Source of the DNA: Rhodoferax sp.
GTDB lineage: Bacteria > Pseudomonadota > Gammaproteobacteria > Burkholderiales > Burkholderiaceae_C
Assembly (NCBI RefSeq): GCF_025354435.1
Contig: NZ_JANXMU010000045.1
Span: forward strand, 86,817-150,816
DNA: 64,000 nt
Direction: 5' to 3'
This document shows positions 34,736 to 43,920 of this stretch, one piece after another. A program made the translations under genes and the position numbers. Every line of letters starts with the position of its first letter. Position 1 is the stretch's first letter. The notes beneath the pieces were generated by a model that ran no database searches, was not told the origin of the DNA, and saw only the letters and a program-made list of their open reading frames with translations.

Positions 34736-37321
34736 ATGGCCGACGCAATTGCAAATACCACCCAAGCCGATGCAGCGGCAGCCGTTGCATCGGAGGGCGA
34801 TGACCTGTTGATGGGTACATCGGGCGAGGACGTTATTTACGCTTTGGGCGGTAACGACCGCATCGAGGGGCTGGCGGGTAACGATCTGCTCGGTGGCGAT
34901 GCCGGTGACGACCAGATTTTTGGTGGTGATGGCGACGATTTGTTGATTGGCGCCACGGGGGACGACACGCTGGACGGTGGTGCAGGCGGCGACGACCTGT
35001 ACGGCGGAATCGGCAACAACACCTATTTGTTTGGTCGAGGTGATGGACAAGACAGACTTTGGACCGACTACAGCACGGATGAGGGCCGCTTCAACATTTT
35101 GGAGTTCAAGGACGGCATCCTGCCATCAGATGTGGTGGTGAGTAGTGCTTATACAGATTTAGTACTCTCTATTGCGGGCAGTACGGACCAATTTTCGGTG
35201 GTTGGCTTCCTTGGGCCCGATAGCATGGCTGACCGGTACAACCCCTTGCAGCAGGTGAAATTCGCCGACGGCACGGTGTGGTCTGTGGACATTTTGCTTA
35301 TGAAAGCCAATGTGGTAACCGAAGGCCCGGACACTTTGTGGGGAACCTCGGGTGACGATGTGATTAACGCTTTGGCGGGTGACGATACCGTCTTTGGTTT
35401 GGCGGGCGACGATGTGCTCGATGGTGGTGCGGGTGTAGACCAACTCAATGGAGGGGATGGCAACGACACCTTGATAGGTGGTGAAGGCAACGACAACCTC
35501 AGTGGCGACAACGGCAACGACACCCTGTTTGGAGGCGCAGGTAACGACAACCTGTGGGGCTGGGACGGCGATGACACGCTGGACGCCGGAGCAGGCGACG
35601 ACTACCTGATCGGAGGCGCGGGCAAGGACACCCTGCTTGGCGGGGCTGGCAACGATTTCTACTACGTGGATGACAGCGGCGATGTCACTATCGAACTGGT
35701 GGGCGAAGGCACCGACCTGGTGTTGGCCAGTGCGAGCTACACACTGGGTGACAACCTGGAGAATCTGACGTTGATGGGTGATGCCTCCGATGCCACCGGC
35801 AACGCGATGGACAACGCGCTGTATGGCAACAACGCCGGGAACACCCTCGTCGGCGGTGCGGGTAGTGATGTGATCGATGGGAGGTGGGGGGCCGACACCA
35901 TGCTCGGCGGCACGGGCGATGACACCTACTTCGTAGAGAACACGGGCGATGTGGTGACCGAGTTGCCAAGCGAGGGCGTTGACACCGTGTACACGTATGT
36001 CAACTACACGCTGGGCGACAACCTGGAAAGTCTGGTGCTGACCGGCTATGCCGAGATCGGTGGCACCGGCAATGGCTTGGGTAACCACATGGACGGCAAC
36101 AGTGCGTACAACATCCTCATCGGTGGTGGCGGTGACGATTGGATCAATGGAGCCGAGGATGCTGATGTTTTGCTGGGCGGGGTGGGTGACGATGCCTACT
36201 ATGTGGACAACGTCGGCGATATGGTGCTGGAGTTGGCGGATGAAGGAACCGATACGCTGTTCTCCAGCGTTAGCTACACCCTGGCCAAAAACCTGGAAAA
36301 GATGGTGCTGATCGGAGATGGCGCAGTCGATGCCACCGGCAATGCCCTGGACAACAACCTGTTGGGCAACAGCGCGGCCAACACTCTTACGGGCGGGGCC
36401 GGGGACGACTGGATCGATGGGGCCGCCGGGGCCGACACGATGCTGGGCGGCACCGGCAACGACGGCTACTTCGTGGACAACACCGGCGATGTGGTGACGG
36501 AGCTGGCAGACATCGGTATCGACAAAGTGTTCTCCAGCGTCAGCTACACCCTGGGCGACAACCTGGAGCAGTTGGTGCTGGTGGGCGATGCCGCCACCAA
36601 CGCCACCGGCAATGGGTCGAGCAACTACCTGGACGGCAACAGCGCCGCCAACATCCTCACGGGCGGTGCCGGGAACGACTGGCTCAACGGCGCAGGCGGG
36701 GCCGACACTCTGCTGGGCGGCGCGGGCAACGATGTCTACTACGTGGACAGCGCGGGCGACTTGGTGACCGAACTGGCGGGCGAAGGCCAAGACACGGTGT
36801 TTTCCAGCATCGACTACACGCTGAATGCCAACGTCGAGGAGCTGGTGCTGACCGGGGAGGCTGCCGTCAACGCCACCGGCAATGCGCTGGGTAACCTGCT
36901 GGTGGGCAACAGTGCCGACAACACCCTGGCGGGTGGTACCGGCAACGACATCTACCGGCTGGACCGTGGTTTTGGAGCCGACACCATCCACGAGGACGAT
37001 GCCACTGCAGGCAACACCGACGTGGCCGAGTTCGGCGTCGGCGTGACCGCCGACCAGCTGTGGTTCAGCCAGACGGGTAACAACCTGGACGTGACCATCA
37101 TCGGCAGCAACGACAAGTTCAGCATCACCGACTGGTACCTCGGCAACCAGCACCATGTGGAGCAGTTCAAAACCAGCTACGGCCAAACTTTGCTGGAGGG
37201 GCAAGTGCAAAACCTGGTGCAGGCGATGGCGGCCTTTGCGCCCCCGGCGGCGGGGCAGACTAGCTTGTCCAGCGGGTATGCCACAGAATTGTCTCCGGTG
37301 CTGGCGATTAGCTGGGGCTAA
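34736..37321 (+). CDS. Secreted RTX repeat protein, probable T1SS substrate
   Basis: 861-residue calcium-binding protein, very acidic and almost free of Lys and Cys. ATG 34736 follows AAAGGA; the open frame upstream is basic and Cys-rich, so not coding. Residues ~20-105 and ~205-300 carry nonapeptide RTX runs (GGDGDDLLIG, GGEGNDNLSG) that form calcium beta-rolls. Residues ~298-745 are five tandem modules of about 90 residues, each with D.LLGG.G.D.YYVD..GD.V.EL, then SYTL..NLE.LVL.G, then ATGN. The end (QLWFSQTGNNLDV to LSPVLAISWG) should hold the uncleaved secretion signal. No enzyme domain is recognised. It lies behind its likely exporter genes. Confidence 0.88.
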   Translation: MADAIANTTQADAAAAVASEGDDLLMGTSGEDVIYALGGNDRIEGLAGNDLLGGDAGDDQIFGGDGDDLLIGATGDDTLDGGAGGDDLYGGIGNNTYLFGRGDGQDRLWTDYSTDEGRFNILEFKDGILPSDVVVSSAYTDLVLSIAGSTDQFSVVGFLGPDSMADRYNPLQQVKFADGTVWSVDILLMKANVVTEGPDTLWGTSGDDVINALAGDDTVFGLAGDDVLDGGAGVDQLNGGDGNDTLIGGEGNDNLSGDNGNDTLFGGAGNDNLWGWDGDDTLDAGAGDDYLIGGAGKDTLLGGAGNDFYYVDDSGDVTIELVGEGTDLVLASASYTLGDNLENLTLMGDASDATGNAMDNALYGNNAGNTLVGGAGSDVIDGRWGADTMLGGTGDDTYFVENTGDVVTELPSEGVDTVYTYVNYTLGDNLESLVLTGYAEIGGTGNGLGNHMDGNSAYNILIGGGGDDWINGAEDADVLLGGVGDDAYYVDNVGDMVLELADEGTDTLFSSVSYTLAKNLEKMVLIGDGAVDATGNALDNNLLGNSAANTLTGGAGDDWIDGAAGADTMLGGTGNDGYFVDNTGDVVTELADIGIDKVFSSVSYTLGDNLEQLVLVGDAATNATGNGSSNYLDGNSAANILTGGAGNDWLNGAGGADTLLGGAGNDVYYVDSAGDLVTELAGEGQDTVFSSIDYTLNANVEELVLTGEAAVNATGNALGNLLVGNSADNTLAGGTGNDIYRLDRGFGADTIHEDDATAGNTDVAEFGVGVTADQLWFSQTGNNLDVTIIGSNDKFSITDWYLGNQHHVEQFKTSYGQTLLEGQVQNLVQAMAAFAPPAAGQTSLSSGYATELSPVLAISWG
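35627..36972 (+). repeat. Five tandem ~270-bp coding modules in the RTX gene
   Basis: Module starts at 35627, 35894, 36164, 36434 and 36704 give periods of 267, 270, 270 and 270 bp. The last module runs into the C-terminal segment near 36960. Confidence 0.85.
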
Positions 37322-37324
37322 AGA

Positions 37325-37390
37325 AAATATTGATAAAAATGGCCTCTTGCGCTTTATGAATAAGTGCAAATAGCTATCAATATAGTAGCA
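37325..37390 (+). repeat. Double-hairpin dispersed repeat, copy 9 (degenerate)
   Basis: ATTGATAAAAATGGCCTCTT, then GCGCTTTATG, AAATAGCTATCA and ATATAGTAGC. It begins just after the RTX stop. Confidence 0.7.
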
Positions 37391-37512
37391 AATAGGGTGT
37401 GCGGGAACTCGCCGCTTCCGTCCCCGTCGCACTAGGCTGTAGGCCCCCAGGCGGCGGTTGGGCTGTAGGCACCATGCCGATAGAGTGAGTTGCAAACAAA
37501 AAGATACACCTC

Positions 37513-38385
37513 ATGGGCTTGCGACTTAAATTCAATTTGGTGCTGGTGCTGGTTTTTCTGGCGGGCTTTGTGGCCGCTGGAGCCGTGTCGCGCCAGCTTT
37601 TGCAGGACAACGCCCGTGACGAAGTGGTGCGCAACGCCCGGCTGATGATGGAAACCGCCGGCGCGGTGCGCAACTACACCATCACCCAGGTACAGCCGCA
37701 TCTGCTCAAGCAGCTCGAAGAGGTGTTTTTGCCGTAAACCGTGCCCGCCTACGCGGCCACCGAGACCCTGAACCAGCTGCAAAAGAACTACCCCGAGTAC
37801 CGCTACAAAGAGGCGGTGCTCAACCCCACCAACCCGCGCGACCGCACGGCCGACTGGGAGGCGGATGTGGTCAACCAGTTTCGCCAGCATGAGGCCGTGC
37901 GGGAGATCGTGGGCGAGCGGCCCTCGCTCACCGGGCGCAGCCTGTATATCGCCAAGCCCATCCAGATCACCAACGGGGCCTGCCTGCAGTGCCACAGCGT
38001 GGCCGCCGCCGCGCCGCCCACCATGTTGAAGATCTACGGCGCGGCCAACGGCTTTGGCTGGAAGCACAATGAAATCGTCGGGGCCCAGGTGGTGTCGGTG
38101 CCGATGGAGGTGCCGTTGGCGCATGCCGACCGGGCTTTTACCGCCTTTATGGCTTCGCTGGCCGGGGTGTTTGTGGTGGTGTTCATCGTGCTCAACATCA
38201 TGCTCAGCTGGCTCATCGTGCGGCCTATCCGGCGCATGTCGCTGGCGGCCGACGGCATCTCCACCGGCGACTTCAACCAGCCCGAATTCAGCGAAAAAGG
38301 CGATGACGAAGTCGCCGTGCTGGGCAGTTCCTTCAACCGCATGCGCCGTAGTCTGGAAAAGGCCATGCAGATGATTGACGAGTAA
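37513..38385 (+). pseudogene. Tll0287-like haem-sensor membrane protein broken by in-frame TAA
   Basis: One continuous frame of 290 codons interrupted only by TAA at 37735-37737. The first part (MGLRLKFNLVLVLVFLAGFV, TM1) and the second part (TVPAYAATETLNQLQKNYPEY) join as FLP-stop-TVPAYAATE. Related proteins have Gln or Glu there, so one base change (CAA or GAA to TAA) explains it. Further on come NPTNPRDRTADWEADVVN, a haem-binding CLQCH (C157-H161), TM2 (ASLAGVFVVVFIVLNIMLSW) and a HAMP segment (RPIRRMSLAADGISTGDF). A GTG at 37741 could restart translation, but without TM1. It lies 4 bp ahead of the kinase-cyclase gene. Confidence 0.75.
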
Positions 38386-38389
38386 GCCC

Positions 38390-40591
38390 ATGGCGGAGCC
38401 CGGCGCAGTGCCCCAGAACGTTTCGGCCGACGCGGCCAGCCTGCCGGTGGGCTACCGCATGCTCGAATACCAGATCCAGAGCGTGCTGGGCAGCGGCGGC
38501 TTTGGCATCACCTACCTGGCCCGCGACGACAACCTGAACCTGACGGTGGCGATCAAGGAATACTTTCCCAGCGGCCTGGTGGCCCGGGGCGAGAACCACG
38601 CCGTGGCGGTGCGCGAAGGCCACCAGAGCGCGCAGGCCAAGTACGACTGGGGTTTGCAGCGCTTTCTGGACGAAGCCCGGGCCCTGGCCTCGTTTCGCCA
38701 CCATAACATCGTGCGAGTGCTGCGCTATTTCAAGCAGAACGACAGCGCCTACATCGTCATGGAGTACGAGCTGGGCCAGCGCCTGAAGCGCTGGGTGCCC
38801 AACCATGCGCCGCTGACCCGGGACGCGCTGCTGTCCATCATCCATCCGCTGCTCGACGGCCTGGACGCGGTGCACCAAACCGGCTTTTTGCACCGCGACA
38901 TCAAGCCCGACAACATCTATGTGCGCGCCGATGGCACCCCGGTGCTGCTGGACTTCGGCGCGGCCCGCCGCGTCAGCAGCGACAGCGCCATGACCAACAT
39001 CATCAGCCCGGGTTTTGCGCCGTTCGAGCAGTACCACTCCCAGGGCAAGCAGGGGGCTTGGACCGACATCTACTCGCTGGGTGCGGTGATGTACTGGATG
39101 ACCACCGGCGAGAAGCCCACCGAGTCAGCCGCCCGCGTGACACAGGACACCATGCTGCCTGCGTCCAGCCTGGGCGATGCCGCGGTGTTTGGTGCCAAAT
39201 TGCTGCAGGCCATCGACTGGGCGCTGCTGCCGGATGAAAGTCGCCGCCCGCAGTCGGTGGCCTTGTTCCGGGCCGCCCTCAATGAGGCCGCCAAGCCGCA
39301 AGCTACCGACATGCTGGACTTCCATCTGGCTTCGGAGAGCCGCCTGACCAACCGCACGGCTGCCGCCCGTATCCCGGCCGACCAGCGGCGCAACCTGCTC
39401 TGCACCATCTTGTTTTTGGACTTGGTGGGCTACGCTATTCGCTCGGTGGACAACCAGGTGGCGCTGAAAAAGGTTTTCAATGGGCTGATCGTTAAGGCCT
39501 TGCACGGTATCGCGGAAGAAACGCGTATCGCCATCGACACCGGCGACGGCGCGGCGATCTGCTTTCTGGGCGACCCCGAGGAGGCCCTGCAGTCGGCCAT
39601 GTTGCTGCGCGACTTGCTGGGGCAGCGCTATGGCAGCCATGTGGCGGTGCGCATGGGCCTGCACATGGGGCCAGTGCGCATCATTTCCGACATCAACGAG
39701 CGGGTCAACGTGGTGGGCGACGGCATCAACGTGGCCAAGCAGGTGATGGACTTCGCCCAGGCTAACCAGCTGCTGGTGTCGCGCTCGTACTTCGATGTGA
39801 TTTCGCGCATTACCGACAGCACGGCCGAGCTGTTTCGCTATCTGGGCCCGCACGAGGACAAGCATGGCCGCCTGCACGAGGTGTATGCGGTGGAAGGCCA
39901 TGCGCCGGGCTTGGAGCCCACGCTGAAAGTAGGCCCCCCGGGCAGCACCGGCTACACCACCACGGTGCGCATGCAAACCGCCACCCTGCTGGCACCCGAA
40001 AAGGTGCTGGAGATTGAAAGCGAACTTTCGCGCCACATCGGCCCGTTGGCGCGAGTGCTGGTGCGCAAAGTGTTGCCACTGGCGCAGGACATTGCCCACC
40101 TGCGGGAAACGCTGGCCCCGGCGATCCAGGAGTCGCGCACCCGGGCCTCGTTTTTGGCCGGGACCCCTGCCGTGGGCCAGGCGCAACCGGGCAGCAAGAC
40201 GGCGCCCAGCGGATTCCAGGCATCGACCGGTGCCGGGAGCTTGTCTGCGGACGGCCTGGGTTCGCGGCCCATGCCGCTCAGCCAGACCCCTAGCCAGCCG
40301 GTGCTGAGCCGTCCGAACAGCCTGCGCAGCACCGGTGCCAGCCAGTCGGTCTCGCAGCTGCAGTCGGTGACACACCCGTTTGCTATCAGTTCGGACGAGT
40401 TGGTGACCATCGAGCTGGCGTTGAGCAAGTTTATCGGCCCGATTGCCAAAGTACTGATCCGCAAAAAGGCGGGCCACTGCACCACCTTCAAAGATTTCAT
40501 CGCCACCATTGCCCAGACCATCGACCGGCCTGACCAGCGCGAGCAGTTTGTTCAGTCGCTTAAGCGCGCACTGCCGAAGAGATCGTACTAG
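38390..40591 (+). CDS. Ser/Thr protein kinase fused to a class III cyclase-like domain
   Basis: 733 residues, soluble. Residues ~20-300 are a eukaryotic-type kinase with the glycine loop GSGGFGITYLA, K56 (AIKEYFP), the catalytic HRDIKPDN (D170) and DFGAAR. Residues ~340-500 form a nucleotide-cyclase homology domain with metal-type Asp D344 (FLDLVGY) and D386 (TGDGAAI) and Asn N447; the transition-state Arg position is Gln (NVAKQ, Q451), so cyclase activity is doubtful. A Pro/Ser linker separates two copies of a C-terminal motif (ELSRHIGPLARVLVRK ~545 and ALSKFIGPIAKVLIRK ~675). The gene directly follows the broken haem-sensor gene; together they look like a signalling pair. Confidence 0.85.
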   Translation: MAEPGAVPQNVSADAASLPVGYRMLEYQIQSVLGSGGFGITYLARDDNLNLTVAIKEYFPSGLVARGENHAVAVREGHQSAQAKYDWGLQRFLDEARALASFRHHNIVRVLRYFKQNDSAYIVMEYELGQRLKRWVPNHAPLTRDALLSIIHPLLDGLDAVHQTGFLHRDIKPDNIYVRADGTPVLLDFGAARRVSSDSAMTNIISPGFAPFEQYHSQGKQGAWTDIYSLGAVMYWMTTGEKPTESAARVTQDTMLPASSLGDAAVFGAKLLQAIDWALLPDESRRPQSVALFRAALNEAAKPQATDMLDFHLASESRLTNRTAAARIPADQRRNLLCTILFLDLVGYAIRSVDNQVALKKVFNGLIVKALHGIAEETRIAIDTGDGAAICFLGDPEEALQSAMLLRDLLGQRYGSHVAVRMGLHMGPVRIISDINERVNVVGDGINVAKQVMDFAQANQLLVSRSYFDVISRITDSTAELFRYLGPHEDKHGRLHEVYAVEGHAPGLEPTLKVGPPGSTGYTTTVRMQTATLLAPEKVLEIESELSRHIGPLARVLVRKVLPLAQDIAHLRETLAPAIQESRTRASFLAGTPAVGQAQPGSKTAPSGFQASTGAGSLSADGLGSRPMPLSQTPSQPVLSRPNSLRSTGASQSVSQLQSVTHPFAISSDELVTIELALSKFIGPIAKVLIRKKAGHCTTFKDFIATIAQTIDRPDQREQFVQSLKRALPKRSY

Positions 40592-40597
40592 CTACTT

Positions 40598-40660
40598 TGG
40601 TGTAAAAAGTGCATCTAGCGCTTACGGTACCTATACAAGTAGCTATAAATACAGTAGCAA
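40598..40660 (+). repeat. Double-hairpin dispersed repeat, copy 10
   Basis: GCATCTAGCGCTTACGG, then CTATACAAGTAGCTATAAAT and ACAGTAGC. It lies between the convergent kinase gene and the gbdR-like gene. Confidence 0.8.
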
Positions 40661-40670
40661 ATTAAGGAAG

Positions 40671-41759
40671 TCAGGCGGCCCGCATCACCGGGCCGGGCCG
40701 CTCTTGCCAGTTGCTGGCGCGCGGCTTGGTGGTGGCTGCGGCGTGGCTGCGACGCTCTTCGCTGGGCGACTGGCCAAACAGGCTGCGGTAGGCCTTGCAG
40801 AAGTGTGACGACGACTGAAAGCCACAGGCCACGGTGACCTGCATGATGGGCATGCTGCTGTGCGTCAGCAGCTCTTGGGCGCGGCGCAGGCGCAGGTTCA
40901 TGTAGTACTGCGCCGGGTTCATGCTGAAGTAGCGGTGGAACAGGCGCTCCAGCTGGCGCAGCGACAGGTTGATGGCACTGGCCAGCTCGGCCAGCGGCAA
41001 GGGTTCTTCGATGTTGGCGGCCATGATTTCGGCGGCCTCGGTCAGGTGCTGGTAGCCGGGGCCGATGCACTCGGGCTGGGGGATGCGCTGGCGGTCTTTG
41101 CTGGCGCGCAGGCGTTCGATGATGAACTGCTCGGACACATCCATCACCAGCTTGGCCCCAAAGCGCTCGCGCATCAGGTGCAGCATCAGGTGCAGGGGGC
41201 TGGTACCGCCCGAGCAGGTGATGCGGTCGCGGTCGACGATGAAGACTTCGGTAGAAAACTGCACCTTGGGGAATTCTTCGCTGATGGCGGCCAGGTTTTC
41301 CCAGTGGATGGCGCAGCGGTAGCCGTCCAGCAGCCCGGCGTTGGCCAGGGCAAATGCCCCTGTGCACAGCGAGCCCATGGTGGCACCCGTGGCGGCACAT
41401 TGGCGCAGCAACTGGCGCACGGTATCGTCGGTGGCCTGGCGCACATTGACCCCGCCGCAGACAAACACCATGTCGCAGTCGGTCAGCCCGGCAGACCCTG
41501 CTGTCGCGCCCACGGCGCTGATCGCCAGGCCATTGCTGGCCACAGCGGCCTGGTCGCCAGGGCTGATCACGGTCCAGCGGTACAGCGTCTGGCGGCTGAT
41601 GTAGTTGGCCATGCGCAGGGTTTCCACCGCGTTGGCAAAGGCGATCATCGAGTACTCGGGCAGCAGGATGAAGCCGATGTGTATCGCGCGTGCCTTGGCA
41701 CTGGAGTCATTGGCTCCAAATGCGACAACCGGGGCGGATTCTGGGGACATACGGGGCAC
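40671..41759 (-). CDS. gbdR: GlxA-type AraC regulator, GbdR-like
   Basis: 362-residue regulator with an N-terminal DJ-1/PfpI-like (class I amidotransferase) domain (IGFILLPEYSMIAFANAVETLRMAN, CDMVFVCGGVNV, GSLCTGAFALANAGLLDG) and a C-terminal AraC helix-turn-helix pair (LPLAELASAINLSLRQLERL; MQVTVACGFQSSSHFCKAYR). In Pseudomonas, GbdR is this type and size and activates gbc, dgc and sox genes on binding betaine or dimethylglycine. Its place 11 bp after proW and beside the gbc-sox cluster supports the same job here. The name rests on domain type plus context. Confidence 0.85.
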   Translation of the reverse strand: MPRMSPESAPVVAFGANDSSAKARAIHIGFILLPEYSMIAFANAVETLRMANYISRQTLYRWTVISPGDQAAVASNGLAISAVGATAGSAGLTDCDMVFVCGGVNVRQATDDTVRQLLRQCAATGATMGSLCTGAFALANAGLLDGYRCAIHWENLAAISEEFPKVQFSTEVFIVDRDRITCSGGTSPLHLMLHLMRERFGAKLVMDVSEQFIIERLRASKDRQRIPQPECIGPGYQHLTEAAEIMAANIEEPLPLAELASAINLSLRQLERLFHRYFSMNPAQYYMNLRLRRAQELLTHSSMPIMQVTVACGFQSSSHFCKAYRSLFGQSPSEERRSHAAATTKPRASNWQERPGPVMRAA

Positions 41760-41770
41760 GGTACAGTTCC

Positions 41771-42643
41771 TTAGCTTTCGCGGCTTTTTCGGGCGACACC
41801 AAAACTCTCAGTGAGGCGGTCCAGGATGATAGCCAGCAAAACCACCGCCAGTCCACTCTCAAACCCGAGTCCGATGTCCAGCCGCTGGATGCTGGCCAGC
41901 ACGTCGTTGCCCAGGCCACCCGCGCCTACCATGGACGCGATGATGACCATGGACAAGGCCATCATGATGGTCTGGTTGACTCCGGCCATGATGGTAGGCA
42001 GGGCAATTGGCAACTGCACCTTGAATAGCAACTGCGTGGCGGTGCAGCCAAAGGCGTTACCGGCCTCGACCTGCTCGGAGCTGACCTGGCGGATACCCAG
42101 GCTGGTTAGACGCACCACCGGGGGCATGGCGAAGATCACGGTCGCAATCGTGCCGGGCACGCGGCCCAGGCCAAACAGCATGGCGGCGGGGATCAGGTAG
42201 ACGAAAGCAGGCATGGTTTGCATGAAGTCGAGGATGGGGCGCACGCTGGCGTTCACATGGTTATTGCGGGCACACCAGATGCCCAGCGGAATTCCAAAAA
42301 TCAGACTGATGATGGTGGCCGACAGCGTCAGCGCCAGGGTCACCATGGTTTGCGGCCAGAAACCGGTCACCACAATCAGCATCAAAGCCAAAGCAACAAA
42401 CACGCCAAACTTCCAGCCCAGGCGGCGCCAGCCCACCACCGTGGCGACCAGAATCACCAGCCAGAAGGGAATGGCCAGCATGCCTTGCTCGATGGACTGG
42501 GCAAAGCCTTCGACCACCACGCCGATGGAGTCGAACACGGCGGCGCTGTTGTCCAGCAGGCTTTTAACCCCGGCGTTGACCCACTTGCCCAGCGGCAGCA
42601 TGTCATGGGTGGCTTCGGTTACTTGGGTAAGCAGATCAGACAT
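41771..42643 (-). CDS. proW: Glycine betaine/choline ABC transporter permease (ProW-like)
   Basis: 290-residue inner-membrane permease of the quaternary-amine uptake family. ATG 42643 ([25 protein letters not shown]) overlaps the ATPase gene by 8 nt. About six to seven hydrophobic segments; family blocks are [50 protein letters not shown], the EAA-type loop [30 protein letters not shown], and [11 protein letters not shown]. It lacks a fused binding domain, so it needs a separate binding protein, two of which are encoded elsewhere in the window. Confidence 0.93.
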   Translation of the reverse strand: MSDLLTQVTEATHDMLPLGKWVNAGVKSLLDNSAAVFDSIGVVVEGFAQSIEQGMLAIPFWLVILVATVVGWRRLGWKFGVFVALALMLIVVTGFWPQTMVTLALTLSATIISLIFGIPLGIWCARNNHVNASVRPILDFMQTMPAFVYLIPAAMLFGLGRVPGTIATVIFAMPPVVRLTSLGIRQVSSEQVEAGNAFGCTATQLLFKVQLPIALPTIMAGVNQTIMMALSMVIIASMVGAGGLGNDVLASIQRLDIGLGFESGLAVVLLAIILDRLTESFGVARKSRES

Positions 42644-43673
42644 GGCGGGCCTCTTGGGACATTTTGATGAGCAGGCTGCGGGCAGAAATACAGCCAAGGC
42701 ATTGTTCGGCATCGTTGAACACGCCAACGGGTTGGTCGCCGCCGAGCACGATCTTCATGGCTTCGGGCAGGGTGGTGGACCAGGGAAGGCGCGGCCCACC
42801 GGTGTAGGAGTGGCCGTTCAGAGCGGGGTCGAGCAGGTCGGCCGCAGTGAGGTAGCGCGAGGTGTCCACACCTTCAAAGAACCGGCGCACGTAGTCGTTG
42901 GCGGGCTTGGTGATGATCTCGTGGGCGGTGCCTTCTTGCACCAGATTGCCGCCTTCCATGATGGCGATGCGGGTGCCGATGCGCAGGGCTTCTTCCAGGT
43001 CGTGCGACACAAACAGCACGGTGCGCTGCTGCTTCTTTTGCAGTTCCAGCATCAGGCCCTGCATTTCCACGCGCTTAAGCGGGTCGAGCGCCGAGAAGGC
43101 TTCGTCCATTAGCAGGATGTCGGGGTCGACCGCCAGGGCGCGGGCCAGGCCTACGCGCTGCTGCATACCACCGGACAATTGCGAGGGGAACTTGGCCGCA
43201 TAGGTTTGCAGGCCGACCTGGCCCAGCACTTCCATGGCGCGGGCTTCGCGGGTCTTGCGGTCTGTCCCGGCCATTTCGAGTCCGAAGGCCGCGTTATCCA
43301 GCACGTTGCGGTGCGGCATGAGGGCGAACGACTGGAACACCATGGCCACCCGCTTGCGCCGCCACTTCACCAGTTCGGGCTGCGGCAGCTTGGCAATGTC
43401 TTCGCCGTCGATGTTGATGGAGCCCGAGGACGGCTCCACCAGACGGTTGATCAACCGGATCAGCGTGGACTTGCCCGAGCCCGACAGGCCCATGAGCACA
43501 TAGATTTCGCCCGCGGCCACATCAAAGCTGACTTTGTTGACCCCGACCACATGGCCGGTGGTGGCAAACACCTCGTCCTTGCTGCGCCCTTCGGCCAGCA
43601 TCTTCTGGGCGGGGGCGATATTGCTTCCAAATATCTTGTATAAATTTTTAACGCTTATCTTGGGCTGAGGCAT
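42636..43673 (-). CDS. proV: Glycine betaine/choline ABC transporter ATPase (ProV-like)
   Basis: 345-residue ATPase. ATG 43673 ([18 protein letters not shown]) fits ProV; the upstream open frame is AT-rich leader. It shows the ProV N-terminal [16 protein letters not shown] insert, Walker [19 protein letters not shown]-loop [16 protein letters not shown], signature [16 protein letters not shown] and Walker [14 protein letters not shown], then the switch [11 protein letters not shown] short C-terminal CBS-like region ([15 protein letters not shown]) may sense ionic strength. First gene of proV-proW-gbdR. Confidence 0.94.
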   Translation of the reverse strand: MPQPKISVKNLYKIFGSNIAPAQKMLAEGRSKDEVFATTGHVVGVNKVSFDVAAGEIYVLMGLSGSGKSTLIRLINRLVEPSSGSINIDGEDIAKLPQPELVKWRRKRVAMVFQSFALMPHRNVLDNAAFGLEMAGTDRKTREARAMEVLGQVGLQTYAAKFPSQLSGGMQQRVGLARALAVDPDILLMDEAFSALDPLKRVEMQGLMLELQKKQQRTVLFVSHDLEEALRIGTRIAIMEGGNLVQEGTAHEIITKPANDYVRRFFEGVDTSRYLTAADLLDPALNGHSYTGGPRLPWSTTLPEAMKIVLGGDQPVGVFNDAEQCLGCISARSLLIKMSQEARHV

Positions 43674-43847
43674 GGCGGTTCTCCGAGAATAGGTAACAAA
43701 AAAACACGTTGAAATATTTATTTTTAGCAAGCAACGTGCCACAAATTTTGTAGCTTAATTTAATTTAAAACATAGGGTAAATCCATGAGAATATTAAAAC
43801 GGTAGGGGCCTTGCACCAATAGAGTGTCTTATTAATATTTCAGAATG
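43674..43847 (-). promoter_or_regulatory. AT-rich promoter region of proV-proW-gbdR
   Basis: 174 bp, clearly poorer in GC than its surroundings, between the gbcB terminator and proV. It must hold the proV promoter; runs such as TTTAATTTAAA are present, but no consensus pair could be fixed and no regulator site is claimed. Confidence 0.4.
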
Positions 43848-43886
43848 TAAAAAACCCGCCAAAACAGGATGTCAGGCGGGCTTTCT
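43848..43886 (-). terminator. Intrinsic terminator after gbcB
   Basis: Stem CCCGCC (43855-43860) / GGCGGG (43875-43880). The plus-strand A-run to the left gives a U-run for minus-strand RNA. It closes the sox-gbc cluster. Confidence 0.8.
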
Positions 43887-43920
43887 TGCACCGTCTTGTG
43901 CGGGGATACGCTGTTTTAGG

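Noticed and set aside
35627..36972. Tandem repeats considered as a CRISPR or satellite array
   Set aside because: Period is 267-270 bp, in frame and encoding RTX modules; no short repeats with unique spacers.
35159..37495. Long minus-strand open frame (778 codons) antisense to the RTX gene
   Set aside because: It is a mirror of the Gly/Asp-rich repeats, rich in Val, Ala and His with no recognisable domain; the plus-strand RTX frame explains the sequence.
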